A DNA stretch of 64,000 nucleotides from Rummeliibacillus sp. POC4 (GCF_003576525.1 NZ_QWUA01000009.1:25182-89181); one strand, 5' to 3'; counted from the stretch's first letter, positions 26,458 through 35,237 are shown. Notes: generated by a model not told the origin, from the letters alone. A program made the numbers and translations.

Positions 26458-26551
26458 CTTCTTTTCCTTATTATTGAAGACATTAGTTGTTTTTATGTAT
26501 TAGATATTCGAATTGTTCAAAAGCTATTAAAAAAGCGTGAAGGTTGGATGG

Positions 26552-28387
26552 ATGTTGAAACCGATGTTATTAACTCAATCAGATGAAATACCTAGTGGAG
26601 AGGATTGGATCTATGAAACAAAATATGATGGATTTCGCTGTATATTAGAATGGGTAGATGAACCTGTTTTAATCAGTCGAAATGGAAAAAATTTAAATCC
26701 TCACTTTCCAGAAATACTAGATTATTTACAAGAAATAAAAGATCAAATAAGTTCTTATTTGCCACTAAAAGTAGACGGAGAATTAGTATCCTTATCCAAT
26801 AATTTCAAAAGTCAATTTTCAGTCGTGCAACTTCGTGGGAGATTGAAAAGTCAAAATTCCATTAATAAAAACGCTCATCAATTTCCGTGTCATTACGTCG
26901 TGTTTGATCTTCTAGAACGAAAAGGGGAGGATGTAACAAATTTAGAATTGATAGAAAGAAAGGAATTATTAAAGGAATTATGTGGGAGTGTGAACATCCC
27001 AACTTCTATTAATTATGAAGACAAAAGACGAGTTCAACTGATTGATGATTTTTTGGATGCCAGTAAGTTGTGGACAATTATAAAGATTCATAACGGAGAA
27101 GGTCTTATAGCGAAAAAAAGAAAAAGTACTTGGATGAGTGGTACTAGAACGACCAATTGGTTAAAAATAAAAAATTGGTTTTACGTAACAGTTATAGTAA
27201 CCAAATTTGATAAGAAGAATGGCTACTTTACTGGAGCCGTATATCAGGATGATGCTCTTGTTGAAGTTGTTTTATTTCGTCATGGTTTAAAAGAAGAAGA
27301 GTTCAATGTATTAAAGAAGTTATTTGAAGACAGTGGGACTAAGTTAAAGAACGAAGTATGGGAGTTAGCGCCATCTTTTTGTGTAGAAATTGCTTGTATT
27401 GATTTTCTTGGGGGAATGTTGAGGGAACCAAGATTTCATACATTTAAACTTAATGTTGAACCAGAAGAATGTACTTGGGAAAAGATGCTACATCAACTTA
27501 AACCGATACCTGAATCTGTTCAAATTACGCATCCTGATAAGCCCATTTTCCAATCTATAGGGATAGTTAAAGAAGATTATCTTTATTATTTACAAAGTGT
27601 AGCGCCATTAATGTTATCCTTTCTTCGTAATAGACCATTAACACTTATTCGTTATCCGCATGGTGTACCCGGTGAGAGCTTTTACCAAAAGAGTAGTCCG
27701 GAAAAAGTGCCTGATTTTGTTTCTACAGCATTGGTAGATGATACGCACTTTATCCTTTGCAACAATATTGAAACACTTTTATGGTTGGGCAATCAGTTGG
27801 CTATCGAGTTTCATATCCCGTTCCAACCTATTCAGACGGTTTATCCTACGGAAATTGTGTTTGATCTAGATCCACCTTCAGTTGATGAATTTTCTTTAGC
27901 AGTTGAAGCAGCTCTTCAACTAAAAGCTATTTTTGATCAGTTTGAGTTAAAGTCGTTTATCAAAACATCAGGCGGTAAAGGTATGCAAATTTATATTCCA
28001 ATACCAAAAGATACCTTTTCATATGAACAGACAGGATTATTCACAAAATTTGTATGTGATTTTTTGGTCGAACAAAATCCAAAATGGTTTACTATCGAGC
28101 GCTTAAAAAAGAATCGTCATAACAAGCTTTACTTAGACTATGTTCAACATCGTGAAGGAAAGACAATCGTTGCACCCTACTCACCGAGGGGAAATGCTCA
28201 GGGACTAATTGCAACACCTTTACATTGGGATGAAGTGAACCGTTCGCTAAAACCTCAAATATTTTCAATCCCAAATGTTCTAGCACGTATTAAGGAACAG
28301 GGGAATCCATTCCTTCCATTTAGAGACGTAGTTGTAGAAAATGAGCAATCGCTAAATAAAGTTCTTCAGCAGTTACAGAATAATTGA
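26552..28387 (+). CDS. ligD: Multifunctional NHEJ DNA ligase LigD (ligase + polymerase)
   Basis: ATP-dependent ligase fused to an archaeo-eukaryotic-primase-type polymerase; seals and fills ends held by Ku. The adenylated Lys is K24 in YETKYDGFR, followed by KVDGELVSL, GEGLIAKK and WLKIKNW of the ligase core. From about residue 330 the polymerase domain carries RYPHGVPGESFYQK, IVFDLDPPS (metal Asp pair) and TSGGKGMQIYIP. No phosphoesterase domain, as in Bacillus. 611 residues from ATG 26552, which lies 8 bases after AAGG; GTG 26537 is less likely. Confidence 0.95.
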   Translation: MLKPMLLTQSDEIPSGEDWIYETKYDGFRCILEWVDEPVLISRNGKNLNPHFPEILDYLQEIKDQISSYLPLKVDGELVSLSNNFKSQFSVVQLRGRLKSQNSINKNAHQFPCHYVVFDLLERKGEDVTNLELIERKELLKELCGSVNIPTSINYEDKRRVQLIDDFLDASKLWTIIKIHNGEGLIAKKRKSTWMSGTRTTNWLKIKNWFYVTVIVTKFDKKNGYFTGAVYQDDALVEVVLFRHGLKEEEFNVLKKLFEDSGTKLKNEVWELAPSFCVEIACIDFLGGMLREPRFHTFKLNVEPEECTWEKMLHQLKPIPESVQITHPDKPIFQSIGIVKEDYLYYLQSVAPLMLSFLRNRPLTLIRYPHGVPGESFYQKSSPEKVPDFVSTALVDDTHFILCNNIETLLWLGNQLAIEFHIPFQPIQTVYPTEIVFDLDPPSVDEFSLAVEAALQLKAIFDQFELKSFIKTSGGKGMQIYIPIPKDTFSYEQTGLFTKFVCDFLVEQNPKWFTIERLKKNRHNKLYLDYVQHREGKTIVAPYSPRGNAQGLIATPLHWDEVNRSLKPQIFSIPNVLARIKEQGNPFLPFRDVVVENEQSLNKVLQQLQNN

Positions 28388-28394
28388 AATGAAA

Positions 28395-28430
28395 AAGGAG
28401 CACTCCAATAATGGAGTGCTCCTTTTGTTA
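28395..28430. terminator. Terminator between ligD and the nitroreductase gene
   Basis: Perfect stem AAGGAGCACTCCA / TGGAGTGCTCCTT with an ATAA loop and T-run, between converging genes. Confidence 0.9.
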
Positions 28431-28437
28431 GTGAATG

Positions 28438-29064
28438 TTAGATGAATTTAGCAATTTTATCTAATGGTAGACGGGAAGTACCATGAGCAGGTGAAGCTGC
28501 TTTACCGATCGCAATAAGTAAGATTGGTTTAATATGATTTGGTAATTCGAATTTTTCAGCAAAGGCATTTTTATTAAATCCACCCATTGGAACTGTATCG
28601 TATCCCATATCTTTTGCAAGAAGCATAATTTGCATAGAAATTAAGCCAGCATCAAAAGTAGCGATGTTTGTTAATATTTCTTCTGGAAGGTTTGAATATA
28701 GCTTCAAATTGCTTTCAATCATTTTATTTTTTACAGTTTCATCCATATAACCTGATTCGAAATTTTGGTTATAAATTTCCTCTGTATTTTTAAACATTTC
28801 GATGTCGCCCAAAACAGCAATAATAGCTGAGGCAGTTTCTACTTGTTCTTGGTTATTTGAAATTTGTCGTAATTCTTTTTTTACTTGGTCATCTTGAATG
28901 ACTAAAAAACGCCAAGGTTGTAGGTTACTTGATGATGGTGCAGTTGCGGCTTCTGTTAAAAGTTCCTCTAATTGAGATTGTGGAATTTTGAATTGAGGAT
29001 CATATTTACGTACGGATTTTCTTTCGTGCATTACTTTATTTAAAGTACTTTGTGTTAGTGTCAT
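28438..29064 (-). CDS. Nitroreductase family protein
   Basis: FMN-dependent oxidoreductase of 208 residues. Visible family features are HERKSVRKYDP (FMN phosphate contacts), EAATAPSSSNLQPWRFLVI, and the C-terminal MGGFNKNAFAEKF and ILLIAIGKAA. Related Bacillus proteins reduce nitro compounds or quinones with NAD(P)H. Start ATG 29064 has the site AAGGAG upstream on this strand. Physiological substrate unknown. Confidence 0.9.
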   Translation of the reverse strand: MTLTQSTLNKVMHERKSVRKYDPQFKIPQSQLEELLTEAATAPSSSNLQPWRFLVIQDDQVKKELRQISNNQEQVETASAIIAVLGDIEMFKNTEEIYNQNFESGYMDETVKNKMIESNLKLYSNLPEEILTNIATFDAGLISMQIMLLAKDMGYDTVPMGGFNKNAFAEKFELPNHIKPILLIAIGKAASPAHGTSRLPLDKIAKFI

Positions 29065-29191
29065 TTTTTACGCTCCTTAATCTATCATGTTGAGATTCTA
29101 CTATACGACATTCCCTTTTAAAATCCAAGTAAGTTGCTCAAACTAATATAAATTAGAATTGTTTATATAGAAAGTGAATTTTTGAAATAAT

Positions 29192-29220
29192 AAAAAGCAT
29201 AATCACTTAAAATTATGCTT
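29192..29220 (-). terminator. Terminator after the VOC gene
   Basis: Stem AAGCATAAT / ATTATGCTT; on the minus strand it ends in TTTTTATT. About 30 bases beyond the VOC stop. Confidence 0.7.
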
Positions 29221-29249
29221 GAATGTATGAATGAGTTTAGGATGAAAAT

Positions 29250-29612
29250 CTATTGGAATTCTAAAATTTCAATATGATTTCCAAAAGGATCTTGAATTAC
29301 ATTGAAAATACCTGGAGGACATTTTTGTGGTTCTTTAAACAATAATTCAATGCCTCTTTCTTGCAATTCCTTCATATCAGCGGGTAAATCGTTTGAGCGG
29401 ATTCCTAAAACCGTTTGGGCATTTTCAAAATAATTGAGTGTATTTTCTTTTTCTGCTTTTTCTAGAATGATGGAGTGACCATCAAAACTCAATTCTACAA
29501 TATTCTCACCATAATTTTTTTCTAAGTTAAAGCCTAATCCATCACAATAAAATTTAACTGCCTTTTCTACATCATTTACTTTGATAGAAATCATGCAAAG
29601 TGATAGTTCCAT
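29250..29612 (-). CDS. VOC family protein
   Basis: A 120-residue glyoxalase-fold protein: LCMISIKVNDVEKAVKFYCD at the start, the middle LSFDGHSIILEKA, and the C-terminal GIFNVIQDPFGNHIEILEF. The final Glu in HIEILEF is in the usual metal-ligand place, but the N-terminal His of many VOC enzymes is replaced (CMIS), so a catalytic role is less sure. Single gene, with an AAGGAG ribosome site. Confidence 0.82.
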   Translation of the reverse strand: MELSLCMISIKVNDVEKAVKFYCDGLGFNLEKNYGENIVELSFDGHSIILEKAEKENTLNYFENAQTVLGIRSNDLPADMKELQERGIELLFKEPQKCPPGIFNVIQDPFGNHIEILEFQ

Positions 29613-29793
29613 GTTTCAACACTCCTTTTTAATAGTCGCTATGTGTAAATTTCTCTAATGATATTTCAAATACCTTTAATCATACAAAATTCTATTTTAA
29701 GAATTTTGTGTTGCAAAAAAATAAATATATAATATGTAATAAAATGTAACTAATTTAATTATTATCCGTCTTAATAAAGAGGAGGTGTAAAGG

Positions 29794-30177
29794 ATGAATG
29801 TAAAAGGGTACCTATTCATTCTTATTTGCTGTTTAAGTTTAGTTGCTTGTAATACTGAAAAAAATTCATCAGAAGTTGTAAAGAGCGTTGAAATTCAGGA
29901 AACAATTGATTTTTCGAAAGTAAAACCTAATTCTCTAAAGACTATTTCAAATGATGAACAAATCCACATTATTCAAAATGCATTGAACAGAGCTAAAAAA
30001 ATAGAAGGAATCGTAGATATTGGTTCTCCACAATATAAGATTAAGTTAAAGGATACGGAATATTTCTTGTGGATGAATAGTGATGATACGGCAACGATTA
30101 TGAATATAAAAGATACTAATACTATCTATAAAATTGATTCGGCTAAAAAGTTAAGAGAAGTAATTGAAAACCTTTAA
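29794..30177 (+). CDS. Putative lipoprotein (127 residues)
   Basis: Begins with a lipoprotein signal: basic start, hydrophobic FILICCLSLV and lipobox LVAC with the Cys at residue 19. The remainder is a small polar domain (TEYFLWMNSDDTATIMNIKD) that would lie outside the membrane. Not recognised by family, although the pattern resembles small DUF-type Bacillus lipoproteins. Strong ribosome site GAGGAGGTG. Single gene. Confidence 0.75.
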   Translation: MNVKGYLFILICCLSLVACNTEKNSSEVVKSVEIQETIDFSKVKPNSLKTISNDEQIHIIQNALNRAKKIEGIVDIGSPQYKIKLKDTEYFLWMNSDDTATIMNIKDTNTIYKIDSAKKLREVIENL

Positions 30178-30303
30178 GACGTACTTCTATATTGCAATTA
30201 GAAGCTAGTGTTAATTTTTATCCTTCTGAAAATTTTTTATCATAAATCTTCTATCAATTAAATAATCTAATACTAGATTTAAATTTAGTAGGAGGGGAGT
30301 AAA

Positions 30304-30630
30304 TTGGTAGAAGAACGACAAACAAAAGATACAGCTACAGTAGTTATGGATGAAATTGTAAGTAAAATTCAACAATTTGATGAAGACTCTATTCAATCAT
30401 TCGACCGCCAAAGATTTTTGGCTCAAAAAAGACAAATACTAGTGAATGCTTATGGCAAAACGAGTAGTGGCATGACTCAACTGATTATGAATGATATGAT
30501 CAATGAAATCGATCAAGAAATTGCTCACCTCGATGAAAATACTCGTTTATGTAATCAACACAAAGACTATTATATCGAAATTTTGAGAGTTGTGAGAGAA
30601 TCGGTTGAAGAGTTAAAATTAGTGAAATAA
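30304..30630 (+). CDS. Hypothetical 108-residue helical protein
   Basis: Starts at TTG 30304, 6-7 bases after the strong site TAGGAGGGGAG, which makes this start convincing. The product is all-helical and charged, with QRFLAQKRQILVNAYGKTSSGM in two adjacent pieces and a C-terminal ILRVVRESVEELKLVK; no membrane segment. Not recognised. Followed by a clear terminator, so it is a single-gene unit. Confidence 0.7.
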   Translation: MVEERQTKDTATVVMDEIVSKIQQFDEDSIQSFDRQRFLAQKRQILVNAYGKTSSGMTQLIMNDMINEIDQEIAHLDENTRLCNQHKDYYIEILRVVRESVEELKLVK

Positions 30631-30637
30631 TTATGTT

Positions 30638-30681
30638 AGGGTTATCCCATAAGAAAAAAACTTCAGGGATAGCCCTTTCTT
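30638..30681 (+). terminator. Terminator after the 108-residue gene
   Basis: Stem AGGGTTATCCC / GGGATAGCCCT (one G-U pair) followed by TTCTTTC. Confidence 0.8.
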
Positions 30682-30798
30682 TCTATAATAAATGTCTGCT
30701 CTATATCGCAGTAATTTCATTTTTAAATTATAAAAATACATAAAAAGGCAACATAAAGGAAAAAGTAATACGAAGATTATAAACGAAAGGTGAGGCAA

Positions 30799-30975
30799 TT
30801 GGGATTTACGGAATTTTTGACTATTATTTTAATCGTACTGAAATTAGTAGGTGTTCTCAATTGGTCTTGGTGGTTAGTACTAATTGTAGAAATAGTGGCT
30901 ATTAGTATATATATTATTGTCTGGATGGTTTGGTTGTTCTATTACGTAAAGCTTAAACAAGAAAAAAATACTTAA
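30799..30975 (+). CDS. Small membrane protein, phage 'transmembrane Fragile-X-F'-like
   Basis: A 58-residue product read from TTG 30799, just after AAAGGTGAGG; GTG 30790 overlaps that site. Two hydrophobic helices flank the pattern LKLVGVLNWSWWLVLI, which I recall from small phage-type membrane proteins named transmembrane Fragile-X-F. There is no other phage gene nearby, so a prophage is not implied. Function unknown. Confidence 0.6.
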   Translation: MGFTEFLTIILIVLKLVGVLNWSWWLVLIVEIVAISIYIIVWMVWLFYYVKLKQEKNT

Positions 30976-30981
30976 ATGGCT

Positions 30982-31275
30982 TCAATCTTTTGTTTCTTCA
31001 ATTGTAAGTAAGATTAATCTGTATATGAAATATATACCTAGATATCCACCAGTGGCTAAGAAAAATGGATTTAAGAAAATAGCATGGATGGTAGTCATAA
31101 ATACGGCATTTTCTTTAATAATTTGATAAATAGAAGTCGAAGCAATATCACCAAAAATAACAATAGCTATTAAAGCAAGTATATTAAAAATGAAACGGAA
31201 AGTTTTTATTTTTAATTGTAGGAAGAACATAACAAGTGGTAAGACAATGCTGGAAATAATAAGTAATACTTTCAT
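30982..31275 (-). CDS. Small integral membrane protein (97 residues)
   Basis: Three or four hydrophobic helices with little else (LLIISSIVLPLVMFFLQLK, then a second around FNILALIAIVIFG, and FLATGGYLGIYFIYRLILL). Not recognised. ATG 31275 has an AGGAGCTAG site on the minus strand. The end lies 7 bases from the converging small membrane gene at 30799, with no terminator between them. Confidence 0.65.
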   Translation of the reverse strand: MKVLLIISSIVLPLVMFFLQLKIKTFRFIFNILALIAIVIFGDIASTSIYQIIKENAVFMTTIHAIFLNPFFLATGGYLGIYFIYRLILLTIEETKD

Positions 31276-31397
31276 AAGAACTAGCTCCTATCAGAAAAAA
31301 GTTGTTAAAACAATTTATTTCCTTTCTAGAAGTAGTTTATACGAAAATAGTACGGGATTTTAAACATTGTTTTTAGATTTAGCAATGACAGAAATAT

Positions 31398-31434
31398 TAC
31401 AGCAGACCCATTATAGGTTAGATAGATCTGCTGA
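31398..31434 (-). terminator. Possible terminator after prli42
   Basis: Seven-bp stem CAGCAGA / TCTGCTG just beyond the miniprotein stop; the tail TAATATTTC on the minus strand is only partly U-rich. Confidence 0.4.
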
Positions 31435-31439
31435 ATTTA

Positions 31440-31535
31440 CTAATTAATCATTGCTAAACCGAAAGTTAACATTGAAAGGACCATAATGGCTGCCATCAAT
31501 ATTACAACAATTTTCTGGATTTTCTTATTGCTCAT
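31440..31535 (-). CDS. prli42: Stressosome-associated miniprotein Prli42
   Basis: A 31-residue membrane miniprotein: basic start MSNKKIQKIVVIL, one transmembrane helix (LMAAIMVLSMLTFGLAM) and a short tail. This fits Prli42, first described in Listeria, which anchors the stressosome to the membrane and passes oxidative signals to it. ATG 31535 follows AAGGAGAG by about 9 bases. It lies upstream of and divergent from the mce gene. It marks the return of backbone genes after the accessory segment. Confidence 0.8.
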   Translation of the reverse strand: MSNKKIQKIVVILMAAIMVLSMLTFGLAMIN

Positions 31536-31660
31536 TCTCGTTCTCTCCTTTTTTTCTTTAAAAATATTTTATCAAATATATTTTATTTAACAAGTACTAG
31601 AGTTTTCTGAAAAATTTATGTACAATTGTGTTATACAACATAGAAGGAGTTGGGGGACTA

Positions 31661-32071
31661 ATGGAGAATGTTGATCATATTGGTATAGCGGTCAAGGACT
31701 TAGATGAACGCGTTACATATTATACAAATGTGTTAGGTATGAAGCTAATCAATGTAGAAGAAGTAGAGTCTGAGAAAGTAAAAGTTGCATTTATCGATGC
31801 GGGAAACACACATATTGAACTGTTAGAACCACTCACAAAAGAAAGCGCTATCTATAAATATTTGGAAAAGCGTGGTGAAGGCATCCATCATATAGCACTA
31901 GCCGTTACTGATATAGAACAAGAAATGGCTAGAATGCGTGAAGAAGGAGCTCGCCTGTTATCTGAAGAACCTAAAATTGGAGCGGGTGGAGCAAAGGTTG
32001 TTTTCATTCACCCTAAATCATCATATGGAGTACTTTACGAATTAGTAGATAGAAGTCAAACAAAGGAGTAA
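31661..32071 (+). CDS. mce: Methylmalonyl-CoA epimerase
   Basis: VOC-fold enzyme of 136 residues that interconverts (R)- and (S)-methylmalonyl-CoA. It opens VDHIGIAVKDLDERVTYY and carries GEGIHHIALAV and YGVLYELVD; these place the metal ligands (His in DHIGIA, His in HHIALAV, Glu in YELVD) correctly. ATG 31661 follows AAGGAG at 11 bases. It is 8 bases from the carboxylase gene, as in B. subtilis yqjC-yqjD. Role: propionyl-CoA/methylmalonyl-CoA handling. Confidence 0.93.
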   Translation: MENVDHIGIAVKDLDERVTYYTNVLGMKLINVEEVESEKVKVAFIDAGNTHIELLEPLTKESAIYKYLEKRGEGIHHIALAVTDIEQEMARMREEGARLLSEEPKIGAGGAKVVFIHPKSSYGVLYELVDRSQTKE

Positions 32072-32079
32072 TCAGTTAA

Positions 32080-33633
32080 ATGGATATGTACGATAAAATC
32101 AATGAATTGTATGATCGTAAAAGTGAAATCGAACTTGGCGGTGGTGAAGCCAGAATCGAAAAGCAACATAACAAAGGTAAATTGACAGCTCGTGAACGTA
32201 TCGACTTATTACTAGACGAAGGAACTTTCGTTGAGATCAATCCTTTCGTAAAACACCGTACAGTAGATTTTGGTATGGATAAGAAAGAGGGACCTGGTGA
32301 TGGGGTTGTTACTGGTTATGGTAAAGTAAATGGTCGTCCTGTCTACCTATTCTCACAAGACTTTACAGTGTTCGGTGGTGCACTTGGGGAAATGCACGCT
32401 CAGAAAATTGCGAATGTTATGGATTTAGCAGCTAAAAACGGAGCTCCATTTATTGGTATTAATGATTCAGGTGGCGCTCGTATTCAAGAAGGCGTATTAT
32501 CTCTTGACGGCTACGGTCACATTTTCTATAGAAACTCCATCTATTCGGGTGTAATTCCACAAATCTCTGTAATCATGGGACCATGTGCAGGTGGTGCTGT
32601 TTATTCTCCAGCAATCACTGACTTTATCCTAATGGTTGATAAAACATCACAAATGTTCATCACTGGACCAAAAGTTATCGAAACAGTTACAGGTGAAAAA
32701 ATTTCATCTGAAGGTCTTGGTGGTGCAAAAGTTCACAACTCTGTAAGTGGTAATGCACATTTCCGTGCAGCAGATGAAGAAACAGCAATTGAACAAATCA
32801 AACAATTGCTTAGCTACTTACCACAAAACAATACGGAAAAAGCTCCAGTTGTGAAAGTTGAAAAAGAAGAAGATGACAACTTCCGTTCTGAATTATTGGA
32901 TCTTGTACCTGTCGACCAAACAAAAGCATATGACGTACGTAAAGTTATTGAACAAGTAGTAGATAAAGATTCCTTTATGGAAGTTCAAAAAGACTTTGCA
33001 AAAAATATTGTCGTTGGTTTTGCACGAATTGACGGAGAATCAGTTGGTCTAGTTTGTAACCAACCAAAAGTACTTGCTGGCGGTTTAGATATCAATTCTT
33101 CTGATAAACTTGCTCGCTTTGTTCGTACTTGTGATTCTTTCAACGTACCGATTATTACTTTCGAAGACGTTTCAGGCTTCTTCCCAGGTGTTAAACAAGA
33201 ACACGGCGGAATCATCCGTCACGGTGCAAAAATCCTATTTGCTTATTCAGAAGCAACTGTTCCGAAAATTACAGTTATTCTTCGTAAAGCTTATGGCGGT
33301 GCGTATGTTGCTCTTAACTCTAAATCTATTGGGGCAGATATGGTATATGCATGGCCAAACGCTGAAATCGCAGTAATGGGTGCATCTGGTGCAGCAAATA
33401 TCATCCATGCAGGTGAAATTGCAAAATCAGCAGATCCTGAGGCTACACGTGCTCAAAAAATTGAAGAATATAAAGAAAAATTTGCAAATCCATATGTTGC
33501 AGCATCTCACGGCTTAGTAGACGATGTCATCGATCCTCGAGAAACTCGTATCAAACTAATGCAATCACTTGAAATGCTACGTACGAAAAAAGAATCAAGA
33601 CCTTATAAAAAACACGGGAATATTCCTTTGTAA
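32080..33633 (+). CDS. yqjD: Acyl-CoA carboxylase carboxyltransferase subunit (YqjD, PccB/MmdA-like)
   Basis: A 517-residue carboxyltransferase of the crotonase-like fold. Both halves are visible: N-terminal KLTARERIDLLLDEG, GGALGEMHAQK, GINDSGGARIQEG and GPCAGGAVYSPA; C-terminal FVRTCDSFNVPIITFEDVSG, HGAKILFAYSEATVPK and AYGGAYVALNSK. The family includes propionyl-CoA carboxylase beta and methylmalonyl-CoA decarboxylase alpha. No biotin carrier or biotin carboxylase is nearby, so the exact partner is open. Paired with mce. A terminator follows at 33645. Confidence 0.9.
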   Translation: MDMYDKINELYDRKSEIELGGGEARIEKQHNKGKLTARERIDLLLDEGTFVEINPFVKHRTVDFGMDKKEGPGDGVVTGYGKVNGRPVYLFSQDFTVFGGALGEMHAQKIANVMDLAAKNGAPFIGINDSGGARIQEGVLSLDGYGHIFYRNSIYSGVIPQISVIMGPCAGGAVYSPAITDFILMVDKTSQMFITGPKVIETVTGEKISSEGLGGAKVHNSVSGNAHFRAADEETAIEQIKQLLSYLPQNNTEKAPVVKVEKEEDDNFRSELLDLVPVDQTKAYDVRKVIEQVVDKDSFMEVQKDFAKNIVVGFARIDGESVGLVCNQPKVLAGGLDINSSDKLARFVRTCDSFNVPIITFEDVSGFFPGVKQEHGGIIRHGAKILFAYSEATVPKITVILRKAYGGAYVALNSKSIGADMVYAWPNAEIAVMGASGAANIIHAGEIAKSADPEATRAQKIEEYKEKFANPYVAASHGLVDDVIDPRETRIKLMQSLEMLRTKKESRPYKKHGNIPL

Positions 33634-33644
33634 GGTAAAAGTAC

Positions 33645-33672
33645 AAAACGCCTCAGGTCATGAGGCGTTTTT
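33645..33672 (+). terminator. Terminator after yqjD
   Basis: Perfect stem AAAACGCCTCA / TGAGGCGTTTT with a GGTCA loop and T-run. Confidence 0.85.
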
Positions 33673-33693
33673 CTTTTGGAATCATATAGGTCA

Positions 33694-33819
33694 TATTCAC
33701 GAATATTTTGGTCCAATCCACGGGAAATAGGATCCAATCCACGGGAAATTAAGAGTAATCCACGTAGTTTCGGACTCAATCCACGCAAAAACAAACTGAA
33801 TCCACGTTCCGGACAATTC
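33694..33819. repeat. Tandem array of six 21-bp units with AATCCACG core
   Basis: Units start at 33694, 33715, 33736, 33757, 33778 and 33799, each exactly 21 bases. Five begin with AATCCACG (the first is TATTCACG); the other 13 bases vary freely. Because 21 is a multiple of three, the minus strand reads as heptads with Arg-Gly-Leu (RGLDPIS, RGLLLIS) and stays open, but there is no start, ribosome site or promoter that would make it a gene. Confidence 0.75.
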
Positions 33820-33977
33820 AAGTCTTAAAAAGATACTCCCAAAAATAAACTCAATAAATAAGTACCCAAAATTCAATTTTTCCTGACAATTTAAGTCACT
33901 TAAAAGCAACTTCAAAAACAACTCAATCCTCAATAAATAAGCCCCCAAAAGTCAACTCGTTCGGACCATTTAAGACT
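33811..33977. repeat. Two degenerate direct repeats of about 73-79 bp plus a partial third
   Basis: Successive blocks begin GGACAATTCAAGTC (33811), TGACAATTTAAGTC (33884) and GGACCATTTAAGAC (33963). The first two continue with matching segments CTCCCAAAAATAAACTCAAT... / CTTCAAAAACAACTCAAT and both contain CAATAAATAAG. The block follows directly on the 21-bp array and shares its last unit. No gene is encoded. Confidence 0.6.
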
Positions 33978-34112
33978 CTAAGATATCCTTAAAAGTGTGA
34001 AAAAATTACAAACTTCAATATATAAAGCAACAGATAGATGATTTCTTAGCTTTTTGTGATAAAATTGTGAAGGAATAAGGTAGCAATACTACCATATATA
34101 AAGGAGTCTTGA

Positions 34113-35237
34113 ATGATGCCAAGTCGTATCGTAGAAGAGTTTTTAGAATTAGTACAAATTGATTCAGAAACTTATCATGAAGAAAAAATTTCACCTGTAT
34201 TAAAAAGTAAATTAGAAGCATTAGGTTTCGACGTTTATGAAGATGATGCAGCTAGCCGTAACGGTCATGCATCTGGTAACTTAATCGCCACACTTAAAGG
34301 TACATTAAAAGATGTTCAACCAATTTACTTTACATCTCATATGGATACAGTAGTACCAGGTGTAGGTATTAAACCGATTATTAAAGAAGACGGATATATT
34401 TACTCAGATGGCACAACAATCCTTGGCTCTGATGACAAAGCAGGACTTGCAGGATTATTAGAACTAGCTAAACGATTAAAAGAAGAAAAAATCGAACATG
34501 GCGATATTCAATATGTGATTACTGCTGGTGAAGAATCAGGTCTTGAAGGTGCAAAAGAATTAGACCATGAAAAAGTATATGCAAAATATGGATTTGCTGT
34601 CGATTCAGATGGTAAAGTCGGCGAAATCGTAACAGCTGCACCTTTCCAAACAAAAATTTTCACAACAATCAAAGGTAAAACTGCACATGCAGGAGTAGAA
34701 CCTGAAAAAGGAATTTCAGCAATCACAATCGCTGCAAAAGCAGTAGCACGCATGAAATTGGGACGCATTGACTCTGAAACAACTGCCAATATTGGTCGTT
34801 TTGAAGGCGGTAAAGCAACAAATATCGTATGTGATGAAGTTTCTGTTTTATCTGAATGTCGCTCATTGAACGAAGCAAAACTTGTTGCTCAAGAAAAACA
34901 TATGAAAGAAGCTTTTGAATCTGCAGCGAAAGAAATGGGCGGAGAAGCAGAAGTTGAAGTAAAACGTATGTATCCTGGTTTCCACTTTGGCCCAGATGAT
35001 TTAGTCGTTAAAGTTGCACAAGAAGCAGCAAAAAATATCAGCCGTGAACCAAAATTAGTACAATCTGGTGGCGGTAGTGATGCAAACGTAATCGCTGGAT
35101 ATGGTATCCCAACAGTTAACTTGGCAGTAGGTTATGAAAAAATCCACACAACAGAAGAACGAATTCCTGTTGAAGAATTAGAAAAATTAGCCGATTTATT
35201 AGTTGAGATTGTAAAATGCTCAGCTAAAGTAAAATAA
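34113..35237 (+). CDS. yqjE: M20-family peptidase, YqjE / tripeptidase T-like
   Basis: A 374-residue cocatalytic metallopeptidase. Metal and catalytic motifs: YFTSHMDTVVPG (His and Asp), GSDDKAGLAG (bridging Asp), TAGEESGLEGA (catalytic Glu and metal Glu), DSDGKVGEI and a C-terminal His in EKIHTTEE. These fit the PepT-like branch that frees N-terminal residues from short peptides. Two ATG codons (34113 and 34116) follow AAGGAG; either could be used. It keeps the B. subtilis order mce-yqjD-yqjE. Confidence 0.9.
   Translation: MMPSRIVEEFLELVQIDSETYHEEKISPVLKSKLEALGFDVYEDDAASRNGHASGNLIATLKGTLKDVQPIYFTSHMDTVVPGVGIKPIIKEDGYIYSDGTTILGSDDKAGLAGLLELAKRLKEEKIEHGDIQYVITAGEESGLEGAKELDHEKVYAKYGFAVDSDGKVGEIVTAAPFQTKIFTTIKGKTAHAGVEPEKGISAITIAAKAVARMKLGRIDSETTANIGRFEGGKATNIVCDEVSVLSECRSLNEAKLVAQEKHMKEAFESAAKEMGGEAEVEVKRMYPGFHFGPDDLVVKVAQEAAKNISREPKLVQSGGGSDANVIAGYGIPTVNLAVGYEKIHTTEERIPVEELEKLADLLVEIVKCSAKVK

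Noticed and set aside
30799..30975. Prophage indicated by the phage-type small membrane protein
   Set aside because: No integrase, capsid, holin or other phage gene in the surrounding region.
17814..31400. Integrated plasmid or ICE in the accessory segment
   Set aside because: No relaxase, replication, integrase or attachment-site pair recognised; gene content looks like piecemeal insertion.
33603..33821. Minus-strand frame coding R-G-L heptads as a gene
   Set aside because: Open only because the repeat period is a multiple of three; no ribosome site or plausible start, and it crosses the yqjD terminator.
33694..33977. CRISPR array
   Set aside because: Repeat core is only 8 bases, the period 21, and no cas genes are near.
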